DNA of 64,000 nucleotides from Clostridia bacterium (GCA_030526115.1 JAUNDK010000005.1:16626-80625), one strand, 5' to 3'; positions 9,396 to 19,218 are shown, counted from the first letter of the stretch. A program made the numbers and translations. Notes: generated by a model not told the origin, from the letters alone.

Positions 9396-10240
9396 TTCGT
9401 ATTTCCTTTCGGTATAAACTGAGTCTATTATACATTAAATCGGAGAAAATTCATTAAAAAAGAGCAGAGATTGTTAAATCATTGACCAAGTATTTGCATA
9501 AACTTGGGAAAATGTATGTATAGCACTGTATATTATGAATATTTATGCAAAAGTTTTCAACATAGAAAAATTCAGGATTTCAACAACCGTGAGAGGGATA
9601 AATCTGTGTTTTTATGTAGCAATATATACATAAATTACATGGATTATATCACAAACTGCCACAAAATCCCAGCAAAAACGGCGAGAATTACTGAATCCGG
9701 TTCAAAAGTTTTCAAATTCTGGGGAAAAGTCGGTGGAAAAGTTGAAGCTTTTGAGGGTGAAGTCTGCAAAATTGGGGTCTTGACAAAGATAAATCAATAT
9801 TTTGGGGTATTTTATTGGTTAAACACAATTTATGCGACAAACAAATATTCGCTTATTACATTTTGTTGATGGGGGAAAAGTCGATAAAAAAGTTGATAAA
9901 CGGTTTTTCACAACGATATCAGAGAGAAAAAACCGCAAAAATAAGCAACTTTCCACACTTTCCACAGACTTTTCCACCGTTTTTTGAATTCACAATGTGA
10001 AAAACTCGAAAAAACGGTTTATATTACAAATAGTAAAGCAAAATCATGTATCAGGAATAATTTGCAAATTTTTTTGCAATGCATAAGTTTAATTTTTATT
10101 CACAAATATTTTACATATTCCTCATGATATTGAATGATATGTAAAACATATTTCAGGATTACGATAAAAAAGTTTGAAGTATTGGGCAAAAAGTGCTACA
10201 ATGTACCATGTATATATATAGCTTAAGATAGGAAAATTAT
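9396..10240. other. 845-bp A/T-rich intergenic region with purine-rich repeats
   Basis: Between divergent genes, no convincing coding sequence. Seen: a 25-bp imperfect direct repeat built on GGGGAAAAGTCG (9721-9745 and 9872-9896, about four mismatches); a perfect 12-bp inverted repeat CGGTGGAAAAGT (9731-9742) / ACTTTTCCACCG (9968-9979); and a run of TTTCCACA-like motifs at 9950-9980. These resemble weak DnaA boxes (TTATCCACA) but none matches fully. Most of the rest is A/T-rich. The rlmB promoter is at its right end. Confidence 0.6.
10174..10202 (+). promoter_or_regulatory. Sigma-A type promoter of rlmB
   Basis: TTGAAG, 17-base spacer, TACAAT with an upstream TG (TGCTACAAT), 38 bases before the rlmB start. 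Confidence 0.65.
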
Positions 10241-11032
10241 ATGTTTGATAAAGATATTAATTTAAAAGAAGAAAAAAAGTTCGGTGAAGATATAATCGCC
10301 GGCAGAAATGCTGTAACAGAGGCCATGAGAAGCGGACGTGCCATAGATTCCATCTATGTTCAGAAGGGAAACCGCCATGGATCAATTACAGCCATAATCT
10401 CCAAGGCAAGGGATAAGGGCATTAACATAAAAGAGGCGGATATCCGTAAGCTCGACAGAATGTGCGGTGGTGCAAATCACCAGGGTATCTGTGCGGTTGC
10501 GGCTGCTGCCGAATATTCCGAGATGGAAGATATTTTCCGTCTTGCCGAAGAGAGATGTGAACCGCCTTTCGTAATCATATGCGACGAACTTTCAGATCCA
10601 CACAACCTCGGTGCAATTATCAGAACAGCAGAGTGTGCGGGTGCTCACGGAGTAATTGTTCCCAAGCGCAGAAGTGCAGGTCTGACCTATGCCGTAGGTA
10701 AAAGCTCCGCAGGTGCGGTTGAGTATGTGCCTGTTGTAAGAGTAAGTAATCTTCCGGCTACCATAGACGAACTCAAGGAGAGAGGTCTGTGGGTTTATGC
10801 CGCGGACATGGACGGAACAAACTGGTGTGAGCAGGATTATTCCGGTCCGGTTGCTCTGGTTGTAGGTTCCGAGGGTGAGGGTGTAGGCAGACTCATCAAG
10901 GAAAAATGTGACTTTGTCATATCTCTTCCTATGAAAGGCAGGATAAACTCACTTAATGCTTCCGTTGCATGCGGAGTTATCTGCTATGAGGTTTCAAGAC
11001 AGAGAAGCTCATTCAGGGCAATCAACAAATAA
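10241..11032 (+). CDS. rlmB: 23S rRNA 2'-O-methyltransferase, SpoU/TrmH family (RlmB type)
   Basis: Methylates a guanosine ribose in 23S rRNA using S-adenosylmethionine. Seen: a short substrate-binding domain (IIAGRNAVTEAM near residue 18), then the SPOUT knot domain with motif 1 (DPHNLGAIIRTAE), motif 2 (VVGSEGEGV) and motif 3 (LPMKGRINSLNASVA). The length of 263 residues is typical. It is followed after 37 bases by the large acidic membrane protein, probably in one transcript. Confidence 0.93.
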   Translation: MFDKDINLKEEKKFGEDIIAGRNAVTEAMRSGRAIDSIYVQKGNRHGSITAIISKARDKGINIKEADIRKLDRMCGGANHQGICAVAAAAEYSEMEDIFRLAEERCEPPFVIICDELSDPHNLGAIIRTAECAGAHGVIVPKRRSAGLTYAVGKSSAGAVEYVPVVRVSNLPATIDELKERGLWVYAADMDGTNWCEQDYSGPVALVVGSEGEGVGRLIKEKCDFVISLPMKGRINSLNASVACGVICYEVSRQRSSFRAINK

Positions 11033-11069
11033 TTATTTTCCACACTGATTTTAGAAGGGAAATTCAGAT

Positions 11070-14000
11070 ATGAAGAAAAAGAAAAAGAGAAATCAGAAAG
11101 GGGCTTATGCGGGACCATCCGAGCCGGTAAATACCGTAAGCGGCGGTTTTGGATGGGAACTCCCTGAGATAGACGGCTTCGAAGATGATGTCGATAAGGT
11201 ATCTGACGACAGCACATCCGAAGATTTATTCTCAGTGCCTCAGTCTGATGAAGAGGTTTTCGATTTCAGCGATGCAGACAGTTTTTCCGAGGGCGATACA
11301 GACTACGGTGAAATCTATTCTCAGGATGAAACCGAAGAAACCGCTCCTTATGAATATATGAGTGAAGAAGAACCTGCGGAATATGAAGAGGATGCTCAGC
11401 CCGAAGCGGAATATGAGCAGGAAACTTCAGAGGAACCAGCGGTTTATGAGGAAGAAGCCGCTGCAGCTGCTGAAAGCGGAAAAAAGAAGAAAAAAGGCCT
11501 TTTCGGTCTGTTCAGAAGAAAAAAGAACGATGATTTTGACGAGGAAGAGGACCTTTATTACGGTGTTCAGTTAAAGCCTGTCGATGACCTTAAGATTGAT
11601 GATGCCGAGACAATTCCGGCACATAATCCGATGGAAGATACATATACCAAGCTTTTTGATGATTCCGTTACAGCCATCGATGAAGAGGTTGAGGCTAATT
11701 TCAACCAGATTCAGCGAGAAAGAAGACGCCGTGTTGCAGAGGCAGTTGAGAATGCCGGTGTTGACATGGATGAAGTAGCCGATGAATTCGGTATAGTCGC
11801 ACCGCCACCTGTTACATCGTTTACAGAGAGTGATGCCGCACCGGATGATGATGACGACAGCTTCACAAAGGCCATAAAGGATCAGGCCAAGTCGAGAACA
11901 ATGGAGATAAAACTCAATGTTCTCAATGATACCGTGGAAATTCAGAAGATACTCAACATGCCTAAGCTCGATAATGATACCATCGAGGAAATTGCAGAAC
12001 AGGCAAAGGTTTACAATACCACGGAAATCAATCTTCCGGAGGAACTTCCGGAGAGCGGTTCCGGACTTAAATACACAGGTCCGATTGAGGTGGACGATCT
12101 CCCGAATCTCACAGGTGAAGAGCCCGATACAGATATAGACCCGATAGAGTCTGACGATGAAACCCCGGATTATTTCCAGGAGTTCCCTGTTCTTGAAGAT
12201 AACAGCAGGTACCGTCCGAGAATACTCCCGGTTCACAACATAGATCTCGATGTAATTCAGAGTGGAATACTCTCTGAAGCAGAGGATTATGATGAGGAGA
12301 CAGGGGAGTACAGAGGCCGCAAGATAAAGACAAAGAAGAGTCGTTTCAAGCTTTTTGAGGGAAGAGAAGAAGAGGTTGATGATTCCAGAGAATCCATTGA
12401 TGACTACACTTCAAGAGAAGACGCACCTTCCATAACAACAGATCTCAAGAGCTCCATCTCAAAATTAAGCATAAGAACACTTGTAACAGGAGTTATTACT
12501 CTGGTGCTGTTTGTAATGGGCCTTGCTCTTGAGGGTAAAACCTATAATACAGCTGTTACATACATCATACTTTCAATTGTTCTGGTGGGTGTATGCATCG
12601 GCTTCTGCTGGAAGAACATCACAGAGGGACTTTTATCCCTCATCAGGTTCAGAGCAAATTCCGATTCCGCAGCGGCTATGGCTGCTCTTGCGGTAGGCAT
12701 TCAGCTTATTGTTTCACTTCTGGCTGTAAGACACATCGAAGATGGCAATATTCATCTTTACGGTGCACTTGCAACAGGTGTGCTCTTCCTTAATTCCATA
12801 GGAAAGCTCTCTCTGGTCAGAAGAATATATGCCAACTTCAGGTTTGTAAGTTCAAGAGACGACAAGTACAGCGTAAGACTGTATGATGACTACAATACAT
12901 CAGTCAGACTTGCGAAAGATACTGTTTCGGGTTCTCCTGCCATTGTTTACCAGAAGAAAGCAGGATTCCTAAAGCGTTTCCTTGAGCTTTCATATGAAGC
13001 AGATCCTTCAGAGAGTGCAAGCCATGAGCTCGCTCCTTTCGGCCTGGTTCTTTCACTTGTTCTCTGCATATTCGTAATACTCAGAACAGGCAGCATAATT
13101 TCAGGTATTTCAGCTTTTGCCGCAGCGGCATGCATCAGCGTAATGGCAACAAATATGCTGGGCACAAACATTCCTATGGCAAAGTTCTCAAAGAAGGCAA
13201 GACGTGCCGGGGCAATGGTATCCGGCTGGACCGGTGTTGAACAGCTCGCAGGATCAAACTGCATCATGATGAGCGACATCGACCTTTTCCCTAAGGGAAC
13301 TGTTATCATAGGTGGAATAAAGGCTTTCGACAGTGAAGGCCTCGAAGAGGCGGTTGTATCCGCAACAGCCCTTATCAATGAGGTTGGCGGTACGGTTGCG
13401 GATGTATTCGAGCAGGTAATCACAGATTCCGGTATGGAGCTTCCGAAGGTAACAAGCATAGTCCTCGACGGTGACGACGGTGTTTCCGGTGTGGTAAATG
13501 ACAGACATATACTCATCGGTAACCGTGATATACTCATCTCAAGAAATATCACGCCGCCTGAGAGAGAGGACATCATGAAGTACCTCGAGGGTGGCAAAAA
13601 GCCTCTCTTTATTGCGGTGGACGGTGTTCTCAAGGCAATGCTCGTTCTCACATACAAGGCAGACAGACGCAGAAAGACAGAGTTCGCAAAATTTGCTGAC
13701 AATGACCTTGCATTAATAGTTCACTCCATGGATGCAAACATCACTCCGTCCCTCATCTCAAGACTTTACGATATAGGTGAATCAAGAATAAGTGTGGTTC
13801 ACGGTGACCTTGCCGCAGAGTGCATGAGAAACGAGGCAACCGAAGTTACAAGAGCAGATGCAACAGCTGCCACAAAGGGCAGAATCGAATCACTTTTAAG
13901 TGTGCTCAATGCATCAAAGTCCGTTAAGAAGCTTGTGAACATTGTAGTTCTCATTCAGCTTATCGGTGTGCTTCTCGGCTTCGTAATTGTTGCCGCAGTA

Positions 14001-14111
14001 AGCCTTGGTTCAGGCGCGGGTGCCCACAGCATTTCAGCATTAAGCCTCATCTTCTTTGAGATAATCTGGACAGCGGTGGTGCTCATGGTACCGAAAATAC
14101 TCGAAAAATAA
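11070..14111 (+). CDS. Acidic membrane protein resembling a degenerate P1B-type ATPase
   Basis: 1013 residues. The first ~455 are hydrophilic and very acidic (long Glu/Asp runs, a Lys-rich start, a basic patch near residue 150). After that comes a P1B-like layout: helix pairs at about 470-515 and 533-582, a cytoplasmic loop, helices at 653-695, a large soluble domain at 700-945, and a final pair at 955-1010. In the soluble domain the position of the phosphorylation loop DKTGTLT reads DIDLFPKGT (Asp736), the N-domain-like text HILIGNRDIL follows, and the TGD loop is absent. So the fold outline is seen but catalytic loops are not. Inferred: an inactive P-type-ATPase homologue with a structural or regulatory role. 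Start has GAAGGGAA upstream; terminator follows. Confidence 0.7.
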   Translation: MKKKKKRNQKGAYAGPSEPVNTVSGGFGWELPEIDGFEDDVDKVSDDSTSEDLFSVPQSDEEVFDFSDADSFSEGDTDYGEIYSQDETEETAPYEYMSEEEPAEYEEDAQPEAEYEQETSEEPAVYEEEAAAAAESGKKKKKGLFGLFRRKKNDDFDEEEDLYYGVQLKPVDDLKIDDAETIPAHNPMEDTYTKLFDDSVTAIDEEVEANFNQIQRERRRRVAEAVENAGVDMDEVADEFGIVAPPPVTSFTESDAAPDDDDDSFTKAIKDQAKSRTMEIKLNVLNDTVEIQKILNMPKLDNDTIEEIAEQAKVYNTTEINLPEELPESGSGLKYTGPIEVDDLPNLTGEEPDTDIDPIESDDETPDYFQEFPVLEDNSRYRPRILPVHNIDLDVIQSGILSEAEDYDEETGEYRGRKIKTKKSRFKLFEGREEEVDDSRESIDDYTSREDAPSITTDLKSSISKLSIRTLVTGVITLVLFVMGLALEGKTYNTAVTYIILSIVLVGVCIGFCWKNITEGLLSLIRFRANSDSAAAMAALAVGIQLIVSLLAVRHIEDGNIHLYGALATGVLFLNSIGKLSLVRRIYANFRFVSSRDDKYSVRLYDDYNTSVRLAKDTVSGSPAIVYQKKAGFLKRFLELSYEADPSESASHELAPFGLVLSLVLCIFVILRTGSIISGISAFAAAACISVMATNMLGTNIPMAKFSKKARRAGAMVSGWTGVEQLAGSNCIMMSDIDLFPKGTVIIGGIKAFDSEGLEEAVVSATALINEVGGTVADVFEQVITDSGMELPKVTSIVLDGDDGVSGVVNDRHILIGNRDILISRNITPPEREDIMKYLEGGKKPLFIAVDGVLKAMLVLTYKADRRRKTEFAKFADNDLALIVHSMDANITPSLISRLYDIGESRISVVHGDLAAECMRNEATEVTRADATAATKGRIESLLSVLNASKSVKKLVNIVVLIQLIGVLLGFVIVAAVSLGSGAGAHSISALSLIFFEIIWTAVVLMVPKILEK

Positions 14112-14118
14112 GCTAAAT

Positions 14119-14149
14119 AAATCAGCTCCTTACAAAGGGGCTGATTTTT
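14119..14149 (+). terminator. Terminator after the P-type-ATPase-like gene
   Basis: Stem AATCAGCTCC / GGGGCTGATT, then TTT. Confidence 0.75.
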
Positions 14150-14169
14150 ACTGAAAGGGAAAGAAGTAC

Positions 14170-14826
14170 ATGAATAATATCTTAGCAAAATACAGGGGAA
14201 AGAGACTTCCCTCAAGAATAATCGCCATGCTTATGGGATGCATAATGCTGGGTTTCGGTGTTGCGGTTTTCTGGCACACTGCCATGGGTGCCGACCCATA
14301 CTCCACACTTAACACAGGTTTAAGCTACAAAATGAACATGAGCTTCGGCAAGTGGCAGGCTATTATAAACATTGCCCTGCTGGCAGTTGTTGTAATATTT
14401 GACCGAAGCATGATAGGTTTAGGCACTGTCGGCAATATGTTCCTCGTAGGTTTTTCCGCAGACTTTTTCTTTCCCATGCTTGGGAAGATTATTCCACCTA
14501 CAGACGAGATGGGATTTATAGTGAGGGTTTTAATCACCGTTGCGGCGGTACTTATTCAGCTTGTGGGCTGTTCTTTCTACATTACATCAGATCTGGGCAT
14601 GAGCCCTTACGACAGCATCACCTATATTATTCCCGATAAAATCCATGTTCACTTCAGATGGTGCAGAATTGTCACGGATTTAATCTGTGTTATCATAGGT
14701 TTTGTGTGCGGAGCAAGTGTGGGAATAGGAACTCTTCTTAATGCTTTCGGTGCAGGACCAATGCTTCCGATACTCAACAAATACGTAGCCGGACCGATAC
14801 TCAAAGCGGAGAATGTAAGATCATGA
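14170..14826 (+). CDS. YczE/YyaS-like membrane protein
   Basis: A 218-residue protein with five or six hydrophobic helices. Two internal motifs mark the family: MGADPYSTLNTGLS near residue 38 and LGMSPYDSITY near residue 142, suggesting an inverted or tandem half-repeat. It is clearly related to the protein at 19252, which has the same motifs in the same places. Known: the family is widespread in Firmicutes and mostly uncharacterised. It overlaps the following metallophosphoesterase by four bases (ATGA), so the two are translationally coupled. Confidence 0.75.
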   Translation: MNNILAKYRGKRLPSRIIAMLMGCIMLGFGVAVFWHTAMGADPYSTLNTGLSYKMNMSFGKWQAIINIALLAVVVIFDRSMIGLGTVGNMFLVGFSADFFFPMLGKIIPPTDEMGFIVRVLITVAAVLIQLVGCSFYITSDLGMSPYDSITYIIPDKIHVHFRWCRIVTDLICVIIGFVCGASVGIGTLLNAFGAGPMLPILNKYVAGPILKAENVRS

Positions 14827-15650
14827 GTAAAAACAGAAATCATAAGCTTTTGGCAGAGCTGACAGCGGCTGTTGTGGCAGGTGCGGGTGTTGGCGTAAGT
14901 CTTTACAACGGAAACACAAAGCTCGAGACAAGCTTTTACAGAATCGGGGAAGAGGAAGAAAACTTCTTCAGAATCGTTCAGATTTCCGACCTGCATGGTG
15001 CGGAGTTCGGAAAAGAAAATGCAGAGCTTTTTGCAAAAATAAGAGATTTGAACCCCGATTTAATAGCCGTAACCGGTGATGTGATATACGGCAGAAACCC
15101 TGAGATAAAAAAGGCGGCAAACTTTTTTGAGGAGGTAGTGAAAATCTGCCCGGTGGCTTTCTGCACAGGTAATCACGAGGAAAAATTTGTCGGTACAACG
15201 CTTGATACATGGCTTATGATTTTTGAGAAACTCGGTGTTGATGTTCTTGATAACACAGGCCGAATATATACCAAAGACAATATGGAAATTTATGTCGGCG
15301 GTGTCAGTGACAGAAACCTGAACTTCGGTAAAATAATAAAGCCTGAGACAGACAGATTCAGCGTTCTTCTCGCCCACGAACCGCAGTATGTGGAATTTTA
15401 CGCAAAATGCGGATATGACATGGTGATTACAGGTCATGCCCACGGCGGACAGATAAGACTGCCCCACGGCAATGCGGTGGTCGCACCCGGGCAGGGTATT
15501 CTGCCGAAATACACCTCAGGAAAATATAAGGCAGGAAACACAGCGGTGTATATCAGCCGGGGACTGGGAAAATCACTGTTCCCGTTCAGAATTTTCAACA
15601 GGCCCGAGATATGTGTTTATGATATATATGAGAAAAAATGTGGCTTTTAA
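14823..15650 (+). CDS. Metallophosphoesterase, YkuE/YaeI type
   Basis: A 275-residue calcineurin-like phosphoesterase with an N-terminal hydrophobic segment (AAVVAGAGVGVSL, about residues 14-26) that could act as an anchor or uncleaved signal. All metal and catalytic motifs are seen in order: QISDLHG, VTGDVIY, GNHE, LAHEPQ and GHAHGGQ. Known relatives act on lipid-linked pyrophosphates such as UDP-diacylglucosamine or on cell-envelope phosphates; the actual substrate is not readable here. It starts inside the last codon of the YczE-like gene. Confidence 0.87.
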   Translation: MSKNRNHKLLAELTAAVVAGAGVGVSLYNGNTKLETSFYRIGEEEENFFRIVQISDLHGAEFGKENAELFAKIRDLNPDLIAVTGDVIYGRNPEIKKAANFFEEVVKICPVAFCTGNHEEKFVGTTLDTWLMIFEKLGVDVLDNTGRIYTKDNMEIYVGGVSDRNLNFGKIIKPETDRFSVLLAHEPQYVEFYAKCGYDMVITGHAHGGQIRLPHGNAVVAPGQGILPKYTSGKYKAGNTAVYISRGLGKSLFPFRIFNRPEICVYDIYEKKCGF

Positions 15651-15662
15651 GCCATAACTTTC

Positions 15663-15691
15663 TTGACAAACCGCAATTAAGGTGATATTCT
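15663..15691 (+). promoter_or_regulatory. Promoter of the ileS transcript
   Basis: TTGACA, 17-base spacer, TATTCT, placed just upstream of the T-box leader. Confidence 0.8.
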
Positions 15692-15711
15692 AATTTCCAC
15701 ATGAAATAAAC

Positions 15712-15946
15712 AAATGCAATGACGATGAGAGTAACTTTTTCCGAAAGTATCAGAGAGCTGTCGGTCGGTGTGAGACAGCATGAGTAGAAAAAGGTGAAGA
15801 TCACATCCGAGCAGCTGTCCCGAATTATCGTAGGAGCAGACGGAACCTTACCGTTACCAGAAGGAGCATATGACAGTATGTAAACAGGTGGTTTAAGCGA
15901 TATTTGTAAATTGATGTCGTCCTGATTTATATCAGGACGGCTTTTT
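15712..15946 (+). ncRNA. T-box leader, isoleucine-specific, of ileS
   Basis: Conserved T-box parts are visible. The Stem I distal part is AGAGAGCTG...GGTGTGAGACAGC. The specifier codon ATC (15800-15802) sits in GAAGATCACATCC, with the following A and closing GATG/CATC helix in the expected place. The acceptor-binding bulge TGGT lies in ACAGGTGGTTTAAGCG, a diverged T-box core. The intrinsic terminator CGTCCTGA...TCAGGACG followed by TTTTTT is at 15917-15946. Uncharged tRNA-Ile would stabilise the antiterminator and switch on ileS; specifier and downstream gene agree. Confidence 0.88.
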
Positions 15947-16001
15947 TATTTTTATAGTTAATCCAGGCGAAGTTACAATAAATACGAAAGGAAACACTGC
16001 T

Positions 16002-19000
16002 ATGTACAAGAATGTTTCAGCATCTCAGAACGTGGTTGAAAGAGAAAGAGAAACCGTAAAGTTCTGGAATGAGCATCAGATTTTTGAAAAGACAGTAGAA
16101 GATTGCAAGGGCAAGCCTACTTACACTTTCTATGACGGTCCTCCAACCGCCAACGGAACACCTCACATCGGTCACGTTTTAACCCGTGCCGTTAAGGACC
16201 TTATTCCACGTTACCGCATCATGAAGGGTTACGATGTTCCTCGTAAGGCCGGCTGGGATACTCACGGTCTCCCTGTTGAGATTGAGGTTGAGAAGATTCT
16301 CGGCATCAACGGTAAGGACCAGATTGAGGCTTACGGTCTCGACCCATTCATCTCCAAGTGCAAGGAGTCCGTCTGGAAGTACAAGGGAATGTGGGAAGAC
16401 TTCTCCAAGGCTGTCGGTTTCTGGGCAGACATGGATGACCCATATGTAACATATGACAACAACTTCATCGAGTCCGAGTGGTGGGCTCTCAAGGAAATCT
16501 TCAACAAGGGTCTCCTTTACAAGGGATTCAAGATTGTTCCTTACTGCCCTCGTTGCGGAACACCGCTTTCCTCTCACGAGGTTGCTCAGGGATATAAGCT
16601 CGTCAAGGAGCGCTCCGCTATCGTAAGATTCAAATTAAAGGAAGAGGACGCTTACGTTCTCGCATGGACAACAACACCATGGACACTTCCATCCAACGTT
16701 GCTCTCTGCGTAAACCCTGTTGAGTCCTACGTTAAGGTTAAGTCCGGTGACTACACATACTACCTCGCAGAGGCTCTCTGCGATACTATCCTCGGTGAGG
16801 GTAACTACGAGGTTCTTGAGAAGTTCGTCGGTAAAGACCTCGAGTACAAGGAGTACGAGCCGCTCTGGAACTTCGTTTCCCCTAACAAGAAGGCATGGTA
16901 CATCACATGCGACAGCTACGTAACTCTCACAGACGGTACAGGTGTTGTTCACATTGCTCCTGCATTCGGTGAAGACGACGCAAATGTCGGAAGAAACTAT
17001 GACCTCCCTCTCGTTCAGCTCGTTGACGGCAAGGGCCAGATGACTAAGGAGACAAAGTGGGAAGGCGTATTCTGCAAAGATGCTGACAAAGAGGTTCTCG
17101 TAGACCTCGAGACAAGAGGCCTCCTTTTCTCCGCTCCTAAGTTCGAGCACAGCTATCCACACTGCTGGAGATGTAACACACCTCTCATCTACTACGCAAG
17201 AGAGTCCTGGTTCATCAAGATGACAGCAGTAAGAGAGGATCTTATCAGAAATAACAACACAGTTAACTGGATGCCTGAGTCCATCGGTAAGGGCAGATTC
17301 GGTGACTGGCTTGAGAATATTCAGGACTGGGGTATCTCCCGTAACCGTTACTGGGGTACACCACTCAACATCTGGGAGTGCGAGTGCGGTCATTTCCACT
17401 CCATCGGCAGCATAGCAGAACTCAAGGAAGTTGCTGACAACTGCCCTGAGAACATTGAGCTTCACAGACCATACATCGACGATGTTACAATCACATGCCC
17501 TGACTGCGGCAAGACTATGCACAGAGTACCTGAGGTTATCGACTGCTGGTTCGACTCCGGTTCCATGCCATTCGCACAGCACCACTATCCATTCGAGAAC
17601 AAGGACAAGTTCGAGGCTCAGTTCCCGGCAGACTTCATCTCCGAGGCTGTTGACCAGACAAGAGGCTGGTTCTACTCTCTCATGGCTATCTCCACACTTC
17701 TCTTCAACCAGGCTCCTTACAAGAATGTTATCGTTCTCGGTCACGTTCAGGATGCTGACGGTCAGAAGATGAGTAAGTCCAAGGGCAACGCCGTTAACCC
17801 AATGGATGCCCTCAATACTTACGGTGCAGACGCTATCAGATGGTACTTCTACTCCAACTCCGCTCTCTGGCTCCCTAACAAGTGGCACGAGAAGGCAGTT
17901 ATGGAAGGCCAGAGAAAGTTCCTCTCCACACTGTGGAATACTTACGCATTCTTTGTACTTTATGCTAACATCGACAACTTCGATGCAACAAAGTACAACC
18001 TCGATGAGTGCAAGCTCACAGTTATGGACAAGTGGCTCATCTCCAAGCTCAACACTGTTATCAAGACAGCTGACGAGTACATGGCTGACTACAGAATTCA
18101 GGATACAACAAAGATTATGACCGAGTTCGTTGACGAGCTCTCCAACTGGTACGTTCGCCGTTCCCGTGAGAGATTCTGGACTAAGGACATGAATGACGAT
18201 AAGATTGCCGCTTACATGACTCTCTACACAGCTCTTGTAGAGTTCTCCAAGGCAGCAGCTCCGCTCACACCGTTCATTACAGAGGAGATTTATCAGAACC
18301 TCGTAAGAACAAACGATGCAAATGCACCTGAGTCCATCCACCTCTGCGCATACCCACAGTATGACGAGAGCAAGATTGACACAGAGCTCGAGCAGAACAT
18401 GGAAGAGGTACTCACAGCAGTTACTCTCGGCCGTGCTGCAAGAAACGATGCTGCAATCAAGAACAGACAGCCTCTCGCAAAGATGTATGTAGCAGGTGAG
18501 AATGAGATTCCTGATTCCTACAAGGCTATCATCACTGAGGAACTCAATGTTAAGGAACTCGAGTTCACAAACGATGCAAGCAGGTTCGTAAGCTACACAT
18601 TCAAGCCACAGCTCCGCCTTCTCGGTAAGAAGCTCGGCAAGCGCCTCAACGCTGTAAGAACAGCTCTCGCAGAGCTCAACGGCAGCGCAGCAAAGCAGGA
18701 GCTCGATAACACAGGTGTACTCAAGCTCGATCCTAATGACGGCGAGGGTGTAATCGAACTTACAGCAGAGGAACTCCTCATCGATACAGCAAAGGCAGAG
18801 GGCTTTGTATCCGCATCTGAAAACGGCGTAACAGTTGTTCTCGATACAACTCTCACAGACGAGCTCATCGAAGAAGGTATGGTTCGTGAGGTTGTAAGTA
18901 AGGTTCAGAACATGAGAAAGAGCTCTGACTTCCAGGTTACAGACCACATCGTTCTCGGTGTTGCAGGTAACGACAGAGTTCTCGAGATTGTCAGGAAGAA

Positions 19001-19124
19001 CGAAGAGAGCATCAAGAGCGATGTTCTCGCAGACGAGATTACCTACGGCACAGTAGACGGCAACGTTGAAGAGCAGGATATCAACGGTGAGATGACAAAG
19101 CTCTCCGTTAAGGTAAACGGCTGA
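16002..19124 (+). CDS. ileS: Isoleucyl-tRNA synthetase, eukaryote-like (type 2)
   Basis: Charges tRNA-Ile. Seen: the HIGH motif at residues 55-58 (PPTANGTPHIGH), a long CP1 editing domain, KMSKS at 589-593, and the anticodon-binding domain after about residue 680. The length (1040) and wording of the catalytic core match the type-2, eukaryote-like class rather than the usual 930-residue bacterial type. Known: many type-2 enzymes are naturally insensitive to the inhibitor mupirocin; whether this one is cannot be told from sequence. The gene uses a narrow set of codons (CTC, TCC, GTT), as expected for high expression, which also creates a long empty antisense frame. Confidence 0.97.
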   Translation: MYKNVSASQNVVERERETVKFWNEHQIFEKTVEDCKGKPTYTFYDGPPTANGTPHIGHVLTRAVKDLIPRYRIMKGYDVPRKAGWDTHGLPVEIEVEKILGINGKDQIEAYGLDPFISKCKESVWKYKGMWEDFSKAVGFWADMDDPYVTYDNNFIESEWWALKEIFNKGLLYKGFKIVPYCPRCGTPLSSHEVAQGYKLVKERSAIVRFKLKEEDAYVLAWTTTPWTLPSNVALCVNPVESYVKVKSGDYTYYLAEALCDTILGEGNYEVLEKFVGKDLEYKEYEPLWNFVSPNKKAWYITCDSYVTLTDGTGVVHIAPAFGEDDANVGRNYDLPLVQLVDGKGQMTKETKWEGVFCKDADKEVLVDLETRGLLFSAPKFEHSYPHCWRCNTPLIYYARESWFIKMTAVREDLIRNNNTVNWMPESIGKGRFGDWLENIQDWGISRNRYWGTPLNIWECECGHFHSIGSIAELKEVADNCPENIELHRPYIDDVTITCPDCGKTMHRVPEVIDCWFDSGSMPFAQHHYPFENKDKFEAQFPADFISEAVDQTRGWFYSLMAISTLLFNQAPYKNVIVLGHVQDADGQKMSKSKGNAVNPMDALNTYGADAIRWYFYSNSALWLPNKWHEKAVMEGQRKFLSTLWNTYAFFVLYANIDNFDATKYNLDECKLTVMDKWLISKLNTVIKTADEYMADYRIQDTTKIMTEFVDELSNWYVRRSRERFWTKDMNDDKIAAYMTLYTALVEFSKAAAPLTPFITEEIYQNLVRTNDANAPESIHLCAYPQYDESKIDTELEQNMEEVLTAVTLGRAARNDAAIKNRQPLAKMYVAGENEIPDSYKAIITEELNVKELEFTNDASRFVSYTFKPQLRLLGKKLGKRLNAVRTALAELNGSAAKQELDNTGVLKLDPNDGEGVIELTAEELLIDTAKAEGFVSASENGVTVVLDTTLTDELIEEGMVREVVSKVQNMRKSSDFQVTDHIVLGVAGNDRVLEIVRKNEESIKSDVLADEITYGTVDGNVEEQDINGEMTKLSVKVNG

Positions 19125-19144
19125 TATATCTAAATATAATTCAG

Positions 19145-19182
19145 GAGTGTCGGACTCATAAGAGTTCGACACTCTTTTTTCT
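19145..19182 (+). terminator. Terminator of ileS
   Basis: Long stem GAGTGTCG...CGACACTC with inner ACTC/GAGT pairs, followed by TTTTTT. Confidence 0.9.
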
Positions 19183-19189
19183 TAAGCTC

Positions 19190-19218
19190 TTGACATTCTC
19201 CTTTTCAGAGCTTATTAT
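19190..19218 (+). promoter_or_regulatory. Promoter of the second YczE-like gene
   Basis: TTGACA, 17-base spacer, TATTAT directly after the ileS terminator and 33 bases before the next start codon. Confidence 0.8.

Noticed and set aside
9504..9869. 121-codon ORF in the long intergenic region
   Set aside because: Low-complexity A/T-rich composition, weak start and no family pattern; it runs through the GGAAAAG repeats.
9396..10240. Chromosomal replication origin
   Set aside because: No dnaA, dnaN, rpmH or other oriC marker nearby, and no full DnaA box was found, only weak partial matches.
16635..19172. 845-codon open frame antisense to ileS
   Set aside because: It is a shadow: ileS avoids TTA, CTA and TCA codons through strong codon bias, so the antisense frame lacks stops. 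Its protein has no recognisable domain and the sense gene is certain.
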